NCBI GenBank assembly: GCA_937934745.1
Contig: CALGZC010000040.1
Span: 1-64,000 of the forward strand
Reading direction: 5' to 3'
DNA: 64,000 nucleotides
DNA from: an uncultured Blastocatellia bacterium
GTDB lineage: Bacteria > Acidobacteriota > Blastocatellia > Chloracidobacteriales > Chloracidobacteriaceae
Program-made: the position numbers and the translations under genes
In this document: positions 33,689-42,612 of the stretch, piece by piece
Numbering within the stretch: the stretch's first letter is position 1
How the letters are laid out: each line of letters starts with the position of its first letter
The notes under the pieces: model-generated
Seen by the model: the letters and a program-made list of their open reading frames with translations, nothing else
Told to the model about the DNA's origin: nothing
Database searches by the model: none

Positions 33689-34621
33689 CTACTGTAAGGC
33701 GCCGGCAATGGTTAGGGCATCTTGTTCGCTCAGTGCACCGCTGAGGATGAAAACCTGATCGCCCTCCGTCCAAACAAGGGTGGTACCCGTTCCCTGCCGC
33801 TGCCACCGGCGGCTCTTACGTGGCTCATCCTCAACAACCCTGCCCTGAGGCGTCAGCAAAAAGGCCGGTTGACCACGGACAATGACCTGGCGCAATGCCT
33901 GCGCCTGGACCGGGACGGGGAAGACCAGCGTTGAACGCCAATCGGTAGTTGCGGCGATCTCCTGCGCTCTGGCGGGATCGAGACCTAACAGGCGTAAGTA
34001 AGCGTAACCGAAAGGGTGCAGTGACATCCCTGCCGGTAGGGTGACTTCCGGCAGCTGTGCCTGAATTAGTGAGAACTGCTGCCGGTTGTTGCCGGTAAAC
34101 GTGGTTTCAACCTGCCCCCTGAACTTGACGGCAATGGTTTGCCCGTCCAGCGCCTGGGGCAGCAGCGCATCTTGGAGGTCAAGAAAATCAAGCACTTGAT
34201 TGGCAAATTTGGCGTCTACCCGGAAGCGAAGACGGCCGCCGGCGGCCCTGGCGCGGATTTCCTCGACCGCCGCGCCGGCCGGTAACCAGGTCGGCGTCCG
34301 TGCGGTGACATCGGCTGCCCGTCCTGCTGCGGGCACCGAGGGGAACACGGCCGACCGTACCGCTGGTTCTTCAACTTCGACCTGGTCGCCTATCAACGAC
34401 TGCAATTCAAATCGGGACTGAATGCGGTTGAGGCGGTCACGCAGCGTTGCCATTTGTCGCTCATCGAGGCCAATCGCTACCAGGCGCGGCAGCCGGAAGG
34501 CGTCGAGGAAGGATTGTCCAACCGCCCGCACGCTTGGCGAAAACAACAACACCGGCACCAACACACCACCGCCCAGTGTGGCGGCCCACCAAGTACGACG
34601 AAACACCCAAGAAACGGCCAT
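33689..34621 (-). CDS. Membrane-anchored protein of unknown function, DUF4367/RseB-like C-terminus
   Basis: The 310-aa protein has one N-terminal TM helix (TLGGGVLVPVLLFSPSVRAVG) and a periplasmic beta-rich domain. It ends in TLVWTEGDQVFILSGALSEQDALTIAGAL, the closing motif seen in DUF4367/RseB-type sensory domains. GGAG lies 8 nt before the ATG. It is 15 bp upstream of the ABC ATPase gene, so the two probably act together, perhaps as an accessory or sensor. Function is inferred only. Confidence 0.6.
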   Translation of the reverse strand: MAVSWVFRRTWWAATLGGGVLVPVLLFSPSVRAVGQSFLDAFRLPRLVAIGLDERQMATLRDRLNRIQSRFELQSLIGDQVEVEEPAVRSAVFPSVPAAGRAADVTARTPTWLPAGAAVEEIRARAAGGRLRFRVDAKFANQVLDFLDLQDALLPQALDGQTIAVKFRGQVETTFTGNNRQQFSLIQAQLPEVTLPAGMSLHPFGYAYLRLLGLDPARAQEIAATTDWRSTLVFPVPVQAQALRQVIVRGQPAFLLTPQGRVVEDEPRKSRRWQRQGTGTTLVWTEGDQVFILSGALSEQDALTIAGALQ

Positions 34622-34722
34622 CGCTTCAGCTCCTCAACCCCGACCAAAGGTTGCCTACCCTAACTGGTATAGCCTTGTATGGCACAGGGAGACGCCTCCG
34701 GCAAGGGAGCCGGGGCGAGGGT

Positions 34723-35460
34723 TTACATTTTTTTTCCGATCAGCCATGCCACCGCATCGGCATAGATGTCGCTGACGGAACGTGTCCCCCGCAAGGCCAA
34801 CGTGAATCCCTCGCGCCGGCGCTCCCAGACATCCTCACGCAGCCTGTCCAGACGTTCGGTCAGTCGCTGCTGTAGCCGGTGCGTGAGTTCGGTGAGATCG
34901 CCGATGTCCGAACGGCGCATCACCTCTCCCGGACCAAAGTCGAGGAAGGCCTCCGGTCGCGGCTGGTCGGCAAACTCGTAGCGAATGGCCGCCGGCACGG
35001 CGACACAGACCGGCGTACGCCGCAAAATATGGGCTATGCCGGGGAAGAAAGCGACCGGGCGCTTGTCCGGCGGCACAATTTCCCCCTGGGGAAAAATCCA
35101 CAGCGCCGTCGCCGGCGATGTCAGGCGCTCGGCAGCATAGCGGATGGACTGCGCGACATCGCGTGCGTTGCTCCGGTCCACGGAAAAGCCACCCATCCAG
35201 CGAAAGAAACGGAAGGTGCGCAGAGTTCTTTCCTCACCCATCATGTAGCCGTCGCGTCCCGTGCGCCGAACGACAAAAAAAGCCAGCAACGGGTCCCACC
35301 AACCGGGATGGTTCGCGTAAATGAGGAGTGGACGGAGCGGTTCAGACCGGAAGATGGCGCTGCCACGCCACCAAATGGCGTGGAAGGCACGGCGCAACAG
35401 GTACAGGTTGTAGTAATGTGCTACCCGCTGAAAACTGGGTGACGGCTGCGCCGGAAGCAC
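34723..35460 (-). CDS. 1-acyl-glycerol-3-phosphate acyltransferase-like protein
   Basis: This 245-aa PlsC-superfamily protein has the catalytic HX4D motif as NHPGWWDP and the acceptor-binding segment as FPQGEIVPPDKRP. It probably transfers acyl groups to a lysophospholipid or a pigment/lipid alcohol; the acceptor is unknown. The start is GTG at 35460, 12 bp after panD, without a clear Shine-Dalgarno. In chlorosome organisms such enzymes can acylate lipids or carotenoid glycosides, but nothing here shows that. Confidence 0.8.
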   Translation of the reverse strand: MLPAQPSPSFQRVAHYYNLYLLRRAFHAIWWRGSAIFRSEPLRPLLIYANHPGWWDPLLAFFVVRRTGRDGYMMGEERTLRTFRFFRWMGGFSVDRSNARDVAQSIRYAAERLTSPATALWIFPQGEIVPPDKRPVAFFPGIAHILRRTPVCVAVPAAIRYEFADQPRPEAFLDFGPGEVMRRSDIGDLTELTHRLQQRLTERLDRLREDVWERRREGFTLALRGTRSVSDIYADAVAWLIGKKM

Positions 35461-35472
35461 GGCTTAGAGCGC

Positions 35473-35829
35473 CTAAGCATTGTTGAGCAGGCGATTGGCG
35501 CCATCCACCTTGACCACCTTCGGCGTCAGGCGGCGGGCTTCCTCATCGGTGAACAGACCGTAAGAAATGATGATGACCAGATCGCCAGGCGTCCCCAGGC
35601 GTGCCGCCGCGCCGTTGAGGCAAACGACGCCCGACCCGCGTGGCCCAGCAATGGCATAGGTCTCAAAGCGCGCACCAGTATTGATGTTGACGACCGACAC
35701 CTTTTCGTTGGGCAAAATGTCGGCCGCATCAAGTAGGTCCTGGTCAACCGTGAGACTTCCGGCGTAGTTGAGGTTGGCCTCCGTCACCGTGGCGCGGTGA
35801 ATCTTCGATTTGTGCATCAAGCGAAACAT
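35473..35829 (-). CDS. panD: Aspartate 1-decarboxylase proenzyme
   Basis: PanD makes beta-alanine for pantothenate. The proenzyme self-cleaves between Gly and Ser in [14 protein letters not shown], generating the pyruvoyl cofactor on Ser25. The ATG at 35829 gives the family-typical [21 protein letters not shown] start and 118 aa. Longer frames upstream are not supported. It lies just after a hypothetical gene and panC on the same strand, so this is a pantothenate cluster. Confidence 0.96.
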   Translation of the reverse strand: MFRLMHKSKIHRATVTEANLNYAGSLTVDQDLLDAADILPNEKVSVVNINTGARFETYAIAGPRGSGVVCLNGAAARLGTPGDLVIIISYGLFTDEEARRLTPKVVKVDGANRLLNNA

Positions 35830-35867
35830 AGAGTGTGACTGTCGTGAGCCAGACCGGCGCGGCCCGC

Positions 35868-36344
35868 TCAACGGAGAAAAATATCCACGTAATCCGTCGC
35901 CTCGTCGCACGGGTTTTGCATTTCCTGAAGCCGCCAGTAGCGCCGCTTGCCGGTTATGGCGAACGTCAGCGTGCCCTCGCGAACGCAGGGGTTGCCGCCG
36001 TTGATGTAGCTTACGCGGGTGATGATTTTTCCCTGGAACTCAAAGGCGCGGTCCTCGACCCGCGTCACCAGGCCATCAATTTCAATGAAATCGCCGGTTT
36101 GAGGGCTGCTGTACTTGCCTTTGATCACGAGCAGTCCATCCCGGTCAGTTACGGTCAGGTCGCCGAATTTTTTCCACTCGCCCCAGCTTATCCAGTGCAA
36201 CTGGAATTTGTGGCGACCAATGAGCCGAGTGTATCCCGTCTGACTGTTGACAACCGTGCCGCTGCGTCCGGCAGTATCCTGGCCGGCGGCCGGGACCGAA
36301 GCCAAGAGCAGCCAAAAGCCAATGAGTCGGAATAATTTGCGCAT
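35868..36344 (-). CDS. Secreted hypothetical protein between panC and panD
   Basis: This 158-aa protein has a signal peptide ([20 protein letters not shown]) and a compact mostly beta mature part ([40 protein letters not shown]). It has two cysteines (NPCVREG and NPCDEAT) that could form a disulfide. AGGAGGG about 8 nt upstream supports the ATG at 36344. It separates panC from panD by position only; no family or pathway role was recognised. Confidence 0.7.
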   Translation of the reverse strand: MRKLFRLIGFWLLLASVPAAGQDTAGRSGTVVNSQTGYTRLIGRHKFQLHWISWGEWKKFGDLTVTDRDGLLVIKGKYSSPQTGDFIEIDGLVTRVEDRAFEFQGKIITRVSYINGGNPCVREGTLTFAITGKRRYWRLQEMQNPCDEATDYVDIFLR

Positions 36345-36356
36345 CAATCCGCCCTC

Positions 36357-37280
36357 CTACGAAGGCACGTTCGTGCGATGCGGGATGTCTGAAATGTCGC
36401 CTAGATCGGGCGCCGGTGGGGCGGGGTTCGGCTTCGGCGGTGTCAGCATGACGCTGTCAATGAGGCGCACGTCACCGAACCACACCGCCAGGGCCACCAG
36501 CGCCGGTTCGGCAATCTCGGTCAGCGGTTCCAGCGTTTGGGCATTCACAACTTCAACGTACTCAACCCGGGCGCGCGGCTCAGTTGCCAGGTGCTCCCGG
36601 ACCTGGGTTTGAATGACCGTCGGGTTGGTTTCTCCGGCGGCGAAACAAGCCTGCGCCAGCTCCAGCGCCCGTGGCAGTACGGTCGCTGCCCGGCGCTCCT
36701 CAGGTGTCAGACGCACGTTGCGCGAACTCATGGCCAAACCATCCGGTTCGCGTACCGTCGGACAAAACACCAAGTCCGGCGGGAAGTACAGATCACGTGC
36801 CATTTGGGCAATAACGCGGCATTGCTGGTAATCTTTCAGTCCGAAGTAAGCGCGGCGTGGCAAGGTCAGCATAAAAAGTTTGGCCACCACCGTTGCCACG
36901 CCACGAAAATGGCCCGGGCGTCGCCCGCCACACAACGGCTGCGAAACGCGCGTCACTTCAACGAAGGTCTGGGCATCCGGCGGGTACATGGCCGCGACGC
37001 TCGGCATAAACAGGATGTCCACGCCGACCGAGCGCGCAATCTCAAGGTCGGCTGCTTCGTTCCGTGGATAGCGCGCCAGATCGGCCGGATCGTTGAACTG
37101 GAGCGGATTGACAAACAGCGACACGACGCAAACATCATTTTCGCTCTTCGCACGGCGCATCAGCGAAACGTGACCGTCGTGAAAAGCCCCCATCGTCGGC
37201 ACCAACCCAATGCGGATGGCTTTGTCGCGCAGCGTGAGGGCAGTTTGCTGCATTTCGTGCGGTTCACGAATGATTTTCAT
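36357..37280 (-). CDS. panC: Pantothenate synthetase (pantoate-beta-alanine ligase)
   Basis: PanC condenses pantoate and beta-alanine with ATP. The nucleotidyl-transferase motifs are present: VPTMGAFHDGHVSLM (HIGH-like), SLFVNPLQFND, FGLKDYQQ, and MSSRNVRLTPEER (KMSKS-equivalent). At 307 aa it is slightly longer than usual because of a Pro-rich C-terminal tail. It supplies the same pathway as panD 0.5 kb downstream. Confidence 0.96.
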   Translation of the reverse strand: MKIIREPHEMQQTALTLRDKAIRIGLVPTMGAFHDGHVSLMRRAKSENDVCVVSLFVNPLQFNDPADLARYPRNEAADLEIARSVGVDILFMPSVAAMYPPDAQTFVEVTRVSQPLCGGRRPGHFRGVATVVAKLFMLTLPRRAYFGLKDYQQCRVIAQMARDLYFPPDLVFCPTVREPDGLAMSSRNVRLTPEERRAATVLPRALELAQACFAAGETNPTVIQTQVREHLATEPRARVEYVEVVNAQTLEPLTEIAEPALVALAVWFGDVRLIDSVMLTPPKPNPAPPAPDLGDISDIPHRTNVPS

Positions 37281-37428
37281 CGCTCAACCCCCTGCCTCCT
37301 CGGCGACGATCCGTGACCAACACGACGGTGGGTATCCCATCTCAGTTCGACACGAAGGCGAGACATTACGCAGTCGGCCGCGCCGGCGCAAATAGTTTTT
37401 TCGAATGGTTTTTCAAACCCTGCGCAGC

Positions 37429-37866
37429 CTAGGTAAGGCGTCTCCGGCACGTGCGACACACCATGTAATTTTCGCGGACCAGAAGGCCAATCCAAAACAG
37501 CGGCCAGCAGAAAAACAGCAACAACACCAACAGAATCCATCCTGCCACTGTGACCCTGCTCTTTAGAAGCGGCAGCATATTCGTGTGACAGTAAGGGCAG
37601 ACAAAACCGCCAGTGGCCACCGGTACTGGGTAGAGGATTGGAACGGGAGGGGGCTTGGCGACCGGCATGGAAGTTGCCGGTGGTGGCATCGGACCTCTGA
37701 CCGGCGGCGGCATCGGTTGCAGTCCGGTAGTCGCGGAAGGCAGGGGGAGGGACGGTGTTTCGGGCTGTCCTAAATAGCTGGGAGCCTGAAAGATTGTCGC
37801 TCCACAGCGCAGACATCGGCTGGCCGCCGTCTCGTTAACCTGCCCGCAGTTGACACAGATAATCAT
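37429..37866 (-). CDS. Zinc-ribbon membrane protein with LITAF-like C-terminus
   Basis: The 145-aa protein starts with a zinc ribbon (CVNCGQ ... CLRCG), followed by a Pro-rich linker. The C-terminal segment is CPYC-hydrophobic helix-CRTC (VAGWILLVLLLFFCWPLFWIG between the cysteine pairs), the arrangement of LITAF-like membrane-inserting zinc domains. It follows the DUF58 gene by 6 bp, so they are co-transcribed. Role unknown. Confidence 0.72.
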   Translation of the reverse strand: MIICVNCGQVNETAASRCLRCGATIFQAPSYLGQPETPSLPLPSATTGLQPMPPPVRGPMPPPATSMPVAKPPPVPILYPVPVATGGFVCPYCHTNMLPLLKSRVTVAGWILLVLLLFFCWPLFWIGLLVRENYMVCRTCRRRLT

Positions 37867-37872
37867 ACCGGT

Positions 37873-39315
37873 TCACTTCTGGGTGAGGGAGATGTTGGCA
37901 ACGTTGCCGTCCTGACCTGGTGCCTGGGCAAGCAACCAATCGAAGGTCACCAGTGCTGCAGCACCGCGCACGGAGCTGGAGCCATCCCAGGCAAAGACGA
38001 CTTCGATGCTGGTCTCTTTGCCGAACCGGTGACTGCCGTTGTCTGTTGGCGATGTTTGCGGCCGTGGTTCAACAACCGCCAAAACGCGCAGCATGTCGTG
38101 GATGTGGCGTGGCGTGTTGCCAAACTCGGTAGCAGTGTCCGGTGTCGCCAGGCGCACCAGCGTCCCGGACTTTGCCAACTGCGTCGCGAGCGACGCAGCA
38201 CGGATGACGCCGGCTTCAAACGCAGCCAGGTCGGTGTTTGTCAGGGCACGTGGTAGACGCGGATCGAACCGAACCGTTACCCGGCGTTCGTCTTCGCGCA
38301 TGCGGTCGCGTACCATGAGCTTGCGTGTTTTCGCCGTCGCTTTCCAATCAATATCACGCCGTCGGTCACCGTCACGGTACTGCCGGATGGCATAGAGGTC
38401 GGCGCCCAAGCCCCGCCGGTTCGTTTCCTGCTCGCCCAATGTCTCCGACAGGCCGGCAGGAAGCCTGGCCGGTGTGTCCACAGGCGGATACACCACCAGG
38501 TTACCTGAGGCCGTGAAGCGGCGCGTTTTTTGCAGAAAACCAAAGGGAAATTTCGTCGTGACGGTAAACCCGGTGATGGCATACTGGCCGCGCGTCGGGA
38601 AGGTATGTTCTACCGTCTGACGTACCCTGGTGCGCGGCCCAACCGTGACAAAATGGGCCAGGTTCTCAAGATCGTGCGTCGCGACCTTCGCCGTCCGCCT
38701 CCACAACCACTGCCGGCCACGCGGTGGATGACCATCCTCTGTCTGCGCCCGGGCCTGTTTCACCAGCCGCACGCCGACCGTCAGCGACATTGACGGCACA
38801 AGGCGCTTTTCATTGGTGATGCTGACGTCAAGCAACGTTGTTTGTCCCGCATAGATGTGCTCCGGGAAGCGCAATCCAACGCTCAGCCCGCGCAGCATGC
38901 TTTCGGAAACGATCCCCGACGCAACGATGACGCTGATCAGGACCGCGAAGATCAAGTACAGCAGGTTGTTGCCGGTGTTGAAGGCGGACAGCGCCACGAC
39001 GACCGTGATCAGGACGAAAAACGCCGTCTCTTGCGTCGGAGCGTAGCTCATGTCCAGGCGGGACAGTTCAAGCCGTACTCGGCGGGCCAGCTTGGGGACG
39101 ATGTACACCCCACCGATGAGCGCCAACACCAGCGATGTTATGAACAGAGCCTGCGCGACTGTATAGAGTTGGATGAACTGAACCGTGAGTGCCAAAAACA
39201 GCGCCAGAACAGAGCCACCGAACAAGAGACTGGTAATGACAAAGGCGATGGCGGCGCGTTTGAGTTCGGCGCGGAAGTCAGGGGTGGCCAGTCGGTCGCG
39301 GAGTTGCTGAAGCAT
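37873..39315 (-). CDS. DUF58 domain protein
   Basis: This 480-aa protein has two N-terminal TM segments, then a long beta-rich region. The DUF58 core motif follows: LGADLYAIRQYRDGDRRRDIDWKATAKTRKLMVRD. DUF58 (vWA-like fold) proteins usually sit beside MoxR ATPases and transglutaminase-like proteins in a cell-envelope or assembly module; those partners are absent here. A zinc-ribbon gene follows at 6 bp. Confidence 0.87.
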   Translation of the reverse strand: MLQQLRDRLATPDFRAELKRAAIAFVITSLLFGGSVLALFLALTVQFIQLYTVAQALFITSLVLALIGGVYIVPKLARRVRLELSRLDMSYAPTQETAFFVLITVVVALSAFNTGNNLLYLIFAVLISVIVASGIVSESMLRGLSVGLRFPEHIYAGQTTLLDVSITNEKRLVPSMSLTVGVRLVKQARAQTEDGHPPRGRQWLWRRTAKVATHDLENLAHFVTVGPRTRVRQTVEHTFPTRGQYAITGFTVTTKFPFGFLQKTRRFTASGNLVVYPPVDTPARLPAGLSETLGEQETNRRGLGADLYAIRQYRDGDRRRDIDWKATAKTRKLMVRDRMREDERRVTVRFDPRLPRALTNTDLAAFEAGVIRAASLATQLAKSGTLVRLATPDTATEFGNTPRHIHDMLRVLAVVEPRPQTSPTDNGSHRFGKETSIEVVFAWDGSSSVRGAAALVTFDWLLAQAPGQDGNVANISLTQK

Positions 39316-39359
39316 AACGGCAAGCGGTCACCGTCCGTTCTAGTCGGGGGGCGCAGAAG

Positions 39360-40502
39360 CTACACCCCCTGGGCGCCGTTAGTATCGGGCAGCAGGGCTC
39401 GAATGGCACGGACAACCCGCTGGACGTCGGCTTCGTCTTCAAAGGCCAGCAGCACCAGTTCATAACCGCTGTAAATACACACCAACCCGTTGCCGAACAG
39501 CCAGACCGTTTCCAGCACTGGATTGCCACCCAAAATGATCCCGATGGGAAATCCCACAATCCGGCCGGGTGAGAAGATTTCTGCCCAGAGCGTTGTGCCT
39601 AAGGCAATGTTGAATGCGCCGAGGAGTGGTGCTCCGACGTACCGCGCTGCCTTGCGCTGAAAGGCGACGCGCGCCCGTGCCGCTTCGTCGAGCTGCCCTT
39701 CTGCAACCAGCTTTTCCTGCTCACGTAGAAAGGCGATGTAGCCCTCCGCCAGCCGCTGTGCTCCATAGGCGGCCAGGCCGCTGTGAAACAGCCAGTGCCG
39801 TGATTGTCCCAGTATAATTCGGTCAAAGCCGGGAAATGCGGCGCCGAGCCGGAAGCCCAACAGCACGGACAACCCCATCAGTGCCGAGGCGCCGGGGTTG
39901 GCAACGACCCACTCACGGGCCTTGCGATAGCCGGCCTGGGTCTCGACGGTTGCGCGAAACACCCGTGCGCTCAAGTCATAGGCTTCTTCGGCGCGCATGT
40001 AATACTCCCGCGCCGTTTCGCGGACATGATCAAAAGCTTCGCCGGCGCGTTCCACAACTTCCGATGCCCTTTCGCTGCCCGTGCGCAGGGTTTCTTCCCC
40101 GACTTCCACAACCTTGTCGGCAACCCTTTCGGCCGCCTGCTTGAGGTTTTCGGTCACGTGGTGCTTGGCGTCGAACTCCTCCAGCTCTGCACGGAACGCT
40201 TCCACAACCTGTGAGACCTGCTTGGTCACGACTTCGGCCGGAGGTAAGCGCTCGGTGACATCTTCAACCACCTCGGTCACTTCTTGCACCACATCCCGGA
40301 CGACGCACGGGGCACGTTCGGCGACCTGCTGCACACCGGAGGACAGGCGGCTGGTTGTTTGCCTGACTTCTTCTGCCAGGCGGCCAGTCTGCTCGACGGT
40401 TTTTTCGATGGTTTCCGACAGACCGAACTGCTCGTCGAGTTCCTGCGCCTTGCGCTGAATTTTGCGCCGCCATTCGTTGAAACGGTCAAAGTAATCCGCC
40501 AT
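39360..40502 (-). CDS. Long coiled-coil membrane-associated protein, function unknown
   Basis: The 380-aa product has about 190 residues of charged heptad-like helix rich in Glu, Val and Thr (for example VVQEVTEVVEDVTERL, VVEAFRAELEEFDAK). A C-terminal half with several hydrophobic segments follows (GASALMGLSVLLGFRLGAAF; GFPIGIILGGNPVLETVWLFGNGLVCIYSG). AAGGAGG at 6 nt supports the ATG at 40502. No family was recognised. The shape suggests a membrane-anchored structural or tethering protein. Confidence 0.7.
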   Translation of the reverse strand: MADYFDRFNEWRRKIQRKAQELDEQFGLSETIEKTVEQTGRLAEEVRQTTSRLSSGVQQVAERAPCVVRDVVQEVTEVVEDVTERLPPAEVVTKQVSQVVEAFRAELEEFDAKHHVTENLKQAAERVADKVVEVGEETLRTGSERASEVVERAGEAFDHVRETAREYYMRAEEAYDLSARVFRATVETQAGYRKAREWVVANPGASALMGLSVLLGFRLGAAFPGFDRIILGQSRHWLFHSGLAAYGAQRLAEGYIAFLREQEKLVAEGQLDEAARARVAFQRKAARYVGAPLLGAFNIALGTTLWAEIFSPGRIVGFPIGIILGGNPVLETVWLFGNGLVCIYSGYELVLLAFEDEADVQRVVRAIRALLPDTNGAQGV

Positions 40503-40544
40503 CACGTGCCTCCTTCCTGGGCATCCAGGGAACAGTTGCCGCCG

Positions 40545-41171
40545 TCAACGTCGAAACATGACCGCCGTCACCTGCAAGGTGATGGCGCGGTCTTCTGCCC
40601 CGCGCAGTTCCACTTTCTCATCGGTAATCTTGAGCGAAAAGCCGTTCGCTGCTGCGACACGCATTTCATTGCCTGCCGGCAGGTGCACCGTCAACGCCGG
40701 CACCCCTTCGCAGGTGAAGGTACAAGAGAACGTGTCCCCGCTTTTCGTCAGGAGGGCTTTGCGGTCGCCGCACGGCAGGTCAAGCTTATTCTTCCGGTAT
40801 TTGATGCGCGCCCGCGCCGGCTCGACCGTCGCCGTTAACTCATCGCGTAGCACCGGCTGAAACGCCGTGTGAAAATACTTCTCGCGGTAATCGGGGTGGC
40901 TCACAATCAGCTCAAACTCGCGTAGCTCACGTCCGGCCGTGACCTGAAGGACGTAGTACCCCTCGGCATCGGTCAGCGTGCGGTAGTCCTCGTACTTGGT
41001 GCGGACATTCACCTGGGCATTGGCCAGCGGCCGCTTGGTTTGGGCTTCCACCACCCGTCCACGGACGGTCATCGCGCTGGCCGTCGCAGCAAACTGGGCG
41101 CTGCCGTCCAGCCACAGCCCTCCCATCCATAACGCCAGCAGCGCCATCCGGCTATATCGCAGGGCCTTCAT
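40545..41171 (-). CDS. Secreted protein with carboxypeptidase-regulatory-like domain
   Basis: This 208-aa protein has a signal peptide (MALLALWMGGLWLDGSAQ) followed by a beta-sandwich repeat typical of CarboxypepD_reg domains (VRGRVVEAQTKRPLANAQVNV, then TDAEGYYVLQV). Such domains often occur in acidobacterial outer-membrane and extracellular proteins. The rest is beta-rich and unassigned. The ATG at 41171 was chosen over the GTG one codon upstream. Confidence 0.72.
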   Translation of the reverse strand: MKALRYSRMALLALWMGGLWLDGSAQFAATASAMTVRGRVVEAQTKRPLANAQVNVRTKYEDYRTLTDAEGYYVLQVTAGRELREFELIVSHPDYREKYFHTAFQPVLRDELTATVEPARARIKYRKNKLDLPCGDRKALLTKSGDTFSCTFTCEGVPALTVHLPAGNEMRVAAANGFSLKITDEKVELRGAEDRAITLQVTAVMFRR

Positions 41172-41183
41172 CACAACGCACGT

Positions 41184-41816
41184 TTACTCCTTTATCGTCG
41201 GCGACGTTACCATATCCGATGCCGGTAGTTCGATGCGCGTTTTGCTGCGCCGACCCGCCAATCGTAGCTCGATCTCAAGGAACAGATCGCCGATTGAGTC
41301 GGTGCGCTGGGCGCGCGGGATGTCAAAAAACAGAAATCCATCTGCCCGCTCGCCCATCGGCAAGGCGCCGGCTGTTGGAAACAACAGCCCGGTGTAGTGA
41401 GCGCGAAACGCCCGGTAGCCGTCCACGCTGTAGGCGCGTACACCGTATGATTTCATCAATCGCTTCTCAGATTGTGGACCTGTGAGGGGGCGCCACATCC
41501 GACCGCCGGCGTCTCGCAGGACAAAGCGAACCGATTGGAGGTCAAGTTCGGCTGCCGGGCAGGTGAGCCAAACATAGACCGGCAACATACCTGCCGTCAG
41601 GTGGTTGGCATCAAAGCGGTCCACCAGTTCATTGCCATCACGAAATGCCCGCGCTTGAACAACATAGCCCGCTTCGGCGACGGTGACGGCCGGTATTTCG
41701 GAAACAGGAAGGTCGGTTTTCGGGCGAACACGAAACGGTTCGCGGGCGCAGGCGGCCATCAGGAGGAATACCGGAAGGAAACTGAGAGGAAGCCGGTCCC
41801 TTCGGTGCCGCCGCAC
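41184..41816 (-). CDS. Putative lipoprotein of unknown function
   Basis: From GTG at 41816 the 210-aa protein begins with Arg-rich residues and a hydrophobic stretch ending LLMAAC, a lipobox. The mature part is beta-rich (VVQARAFRDGNELVDRFDANH; YVWLTCPAAELDLQSVRFVL). Longer starts exist (ATG 41879 and 41936) but overlap cobS. No ribosome site is obvious at any candidate. Family unknown. Confidence 0.6.
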   Translation of the reverse strand: MRRHRRDRLPLSFLPVFLLMAACAREPFRVRPKTDLPVSEIPAVTVAEAGYVVQARAFRDGNELVDRFDANHLTAGMLPVYVWLTCPAAELDLQSVRFVLRDAGGRMWRPLTGPQSEKRLMKSYGVRAYSVDGYRAFRAHYTGLLFPTAGALPMGERADGFLFFDIPRAQRTDSIGDLFLEIELRLAGRRSKTRIELPASDMVTSPTIKE

Positions 41817-41850
41817 GGCGTAACCGTGCGATGTAGCGCAACCGTGTGAC

Positions 41851-42612
41851 TTAGGGTTGGCACGTAACCCAGACGCCATATGCCAGCACCTCGTACGTTT
41901 GGCTGACGGCACCGAGCGCATCGCCGGTGATGCCACCCAATCGCTGCTGAAAATAGCGCTCCCCCGTCCAGGTCAGTGCTACTGCTACGGCCAACAGGAG
42001 TCCACCCAGCCGCCCGCCAACTGCCAACGCAATGCAACTGCCGAGGGCAATTGCCCCAAAGACATGGCGGCCGTGCAACAATTCGACAAAGCGGCCTTTG
42101 CCGCCCTCGGCGCGCGCATAAGGTAACCGCCACGCAAGCCAGACCAGCGTCATCCGCGCCAGACAGGGAACGACAATCAGCGCCCGACAAAGAGATTCAA
42201 CCCGGTGAAAGCTCCTGAGGGCAGCAAACTGGGCCAGCACCGTGAGCGTCAGGGCGAGTACGCCAAACGTTCCAATGTGGGGGTCTTTCATGATGGCCAA
42301 GCATCGGTCGCGCGACCGGCTACTGCCTAGTGCGTCCACCGTGTCGGCAAGCCCGTCGTAGTGCAGCGCGCCGGTCACAATCACCGTGATGGTGATGAGC
42401 ACCACCGCCAGGATGTCCGGTGACACCCACCACTGCAGCACCAGCGTACAACCGGCACCGACTAACCCCACTGCCGCGCCAACGAGTGGGAAATACACCA
42501 TCGCCCTTGCCAGTGTTGGTGCATCAGGGTGCGCCCAGTCGGGGATGGGGCAGCGGGTCAAAAACGACACTGCCGCCAGAAATCGCCGCAGCTCGGTCGC
42601 AATCGCCGTCAT
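41851..42612 (-). CDS. cobS: Adenosylcobinamide-GDP ribazoletransferase (cobalamin-5'-phosphate synthase)
   Basis: CobS joins adenosylcobinamide-GDP and alpha-ribazole in the last steps of cobalamin synthesis at the membrane. The 253-aa protein has the family pattern FLTRCPIP, YFPLVGAAVG, GALHYDGLADTVDALGSSRSRDRCLAIMKD and GTFG, plus several TM helices and GGITGDALGA. Its ATG overlaps the mutS2 stop as ATGA, so they are translationally coupled. Cobalamin is also used by enzymes of bacteriochlorophyll synthesis. Confidence 0.94.
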   Translation of the reverse strand: MTAIATELRRFLAAVSFLTRCPIPDWAHPDAPTLARAMVYFPLVGAAVGLVGAGCTLVLQWWVSPDILAVVLITITVIVTGALHYDGLADTVDALGSSRSRDRCLAIMKDPHIGTFGVLALTLTVLAQFAALRSFHRVESLCRALIVVPCLARMTLVWLAWRLPYARAEGGKGRFVELLHGRHVFGAIALGSCIALAVGGRLGGLLLAVAVALTWTGERYFQQRLGGITGDALGAVSQTYEVLAYGVWVTCQP

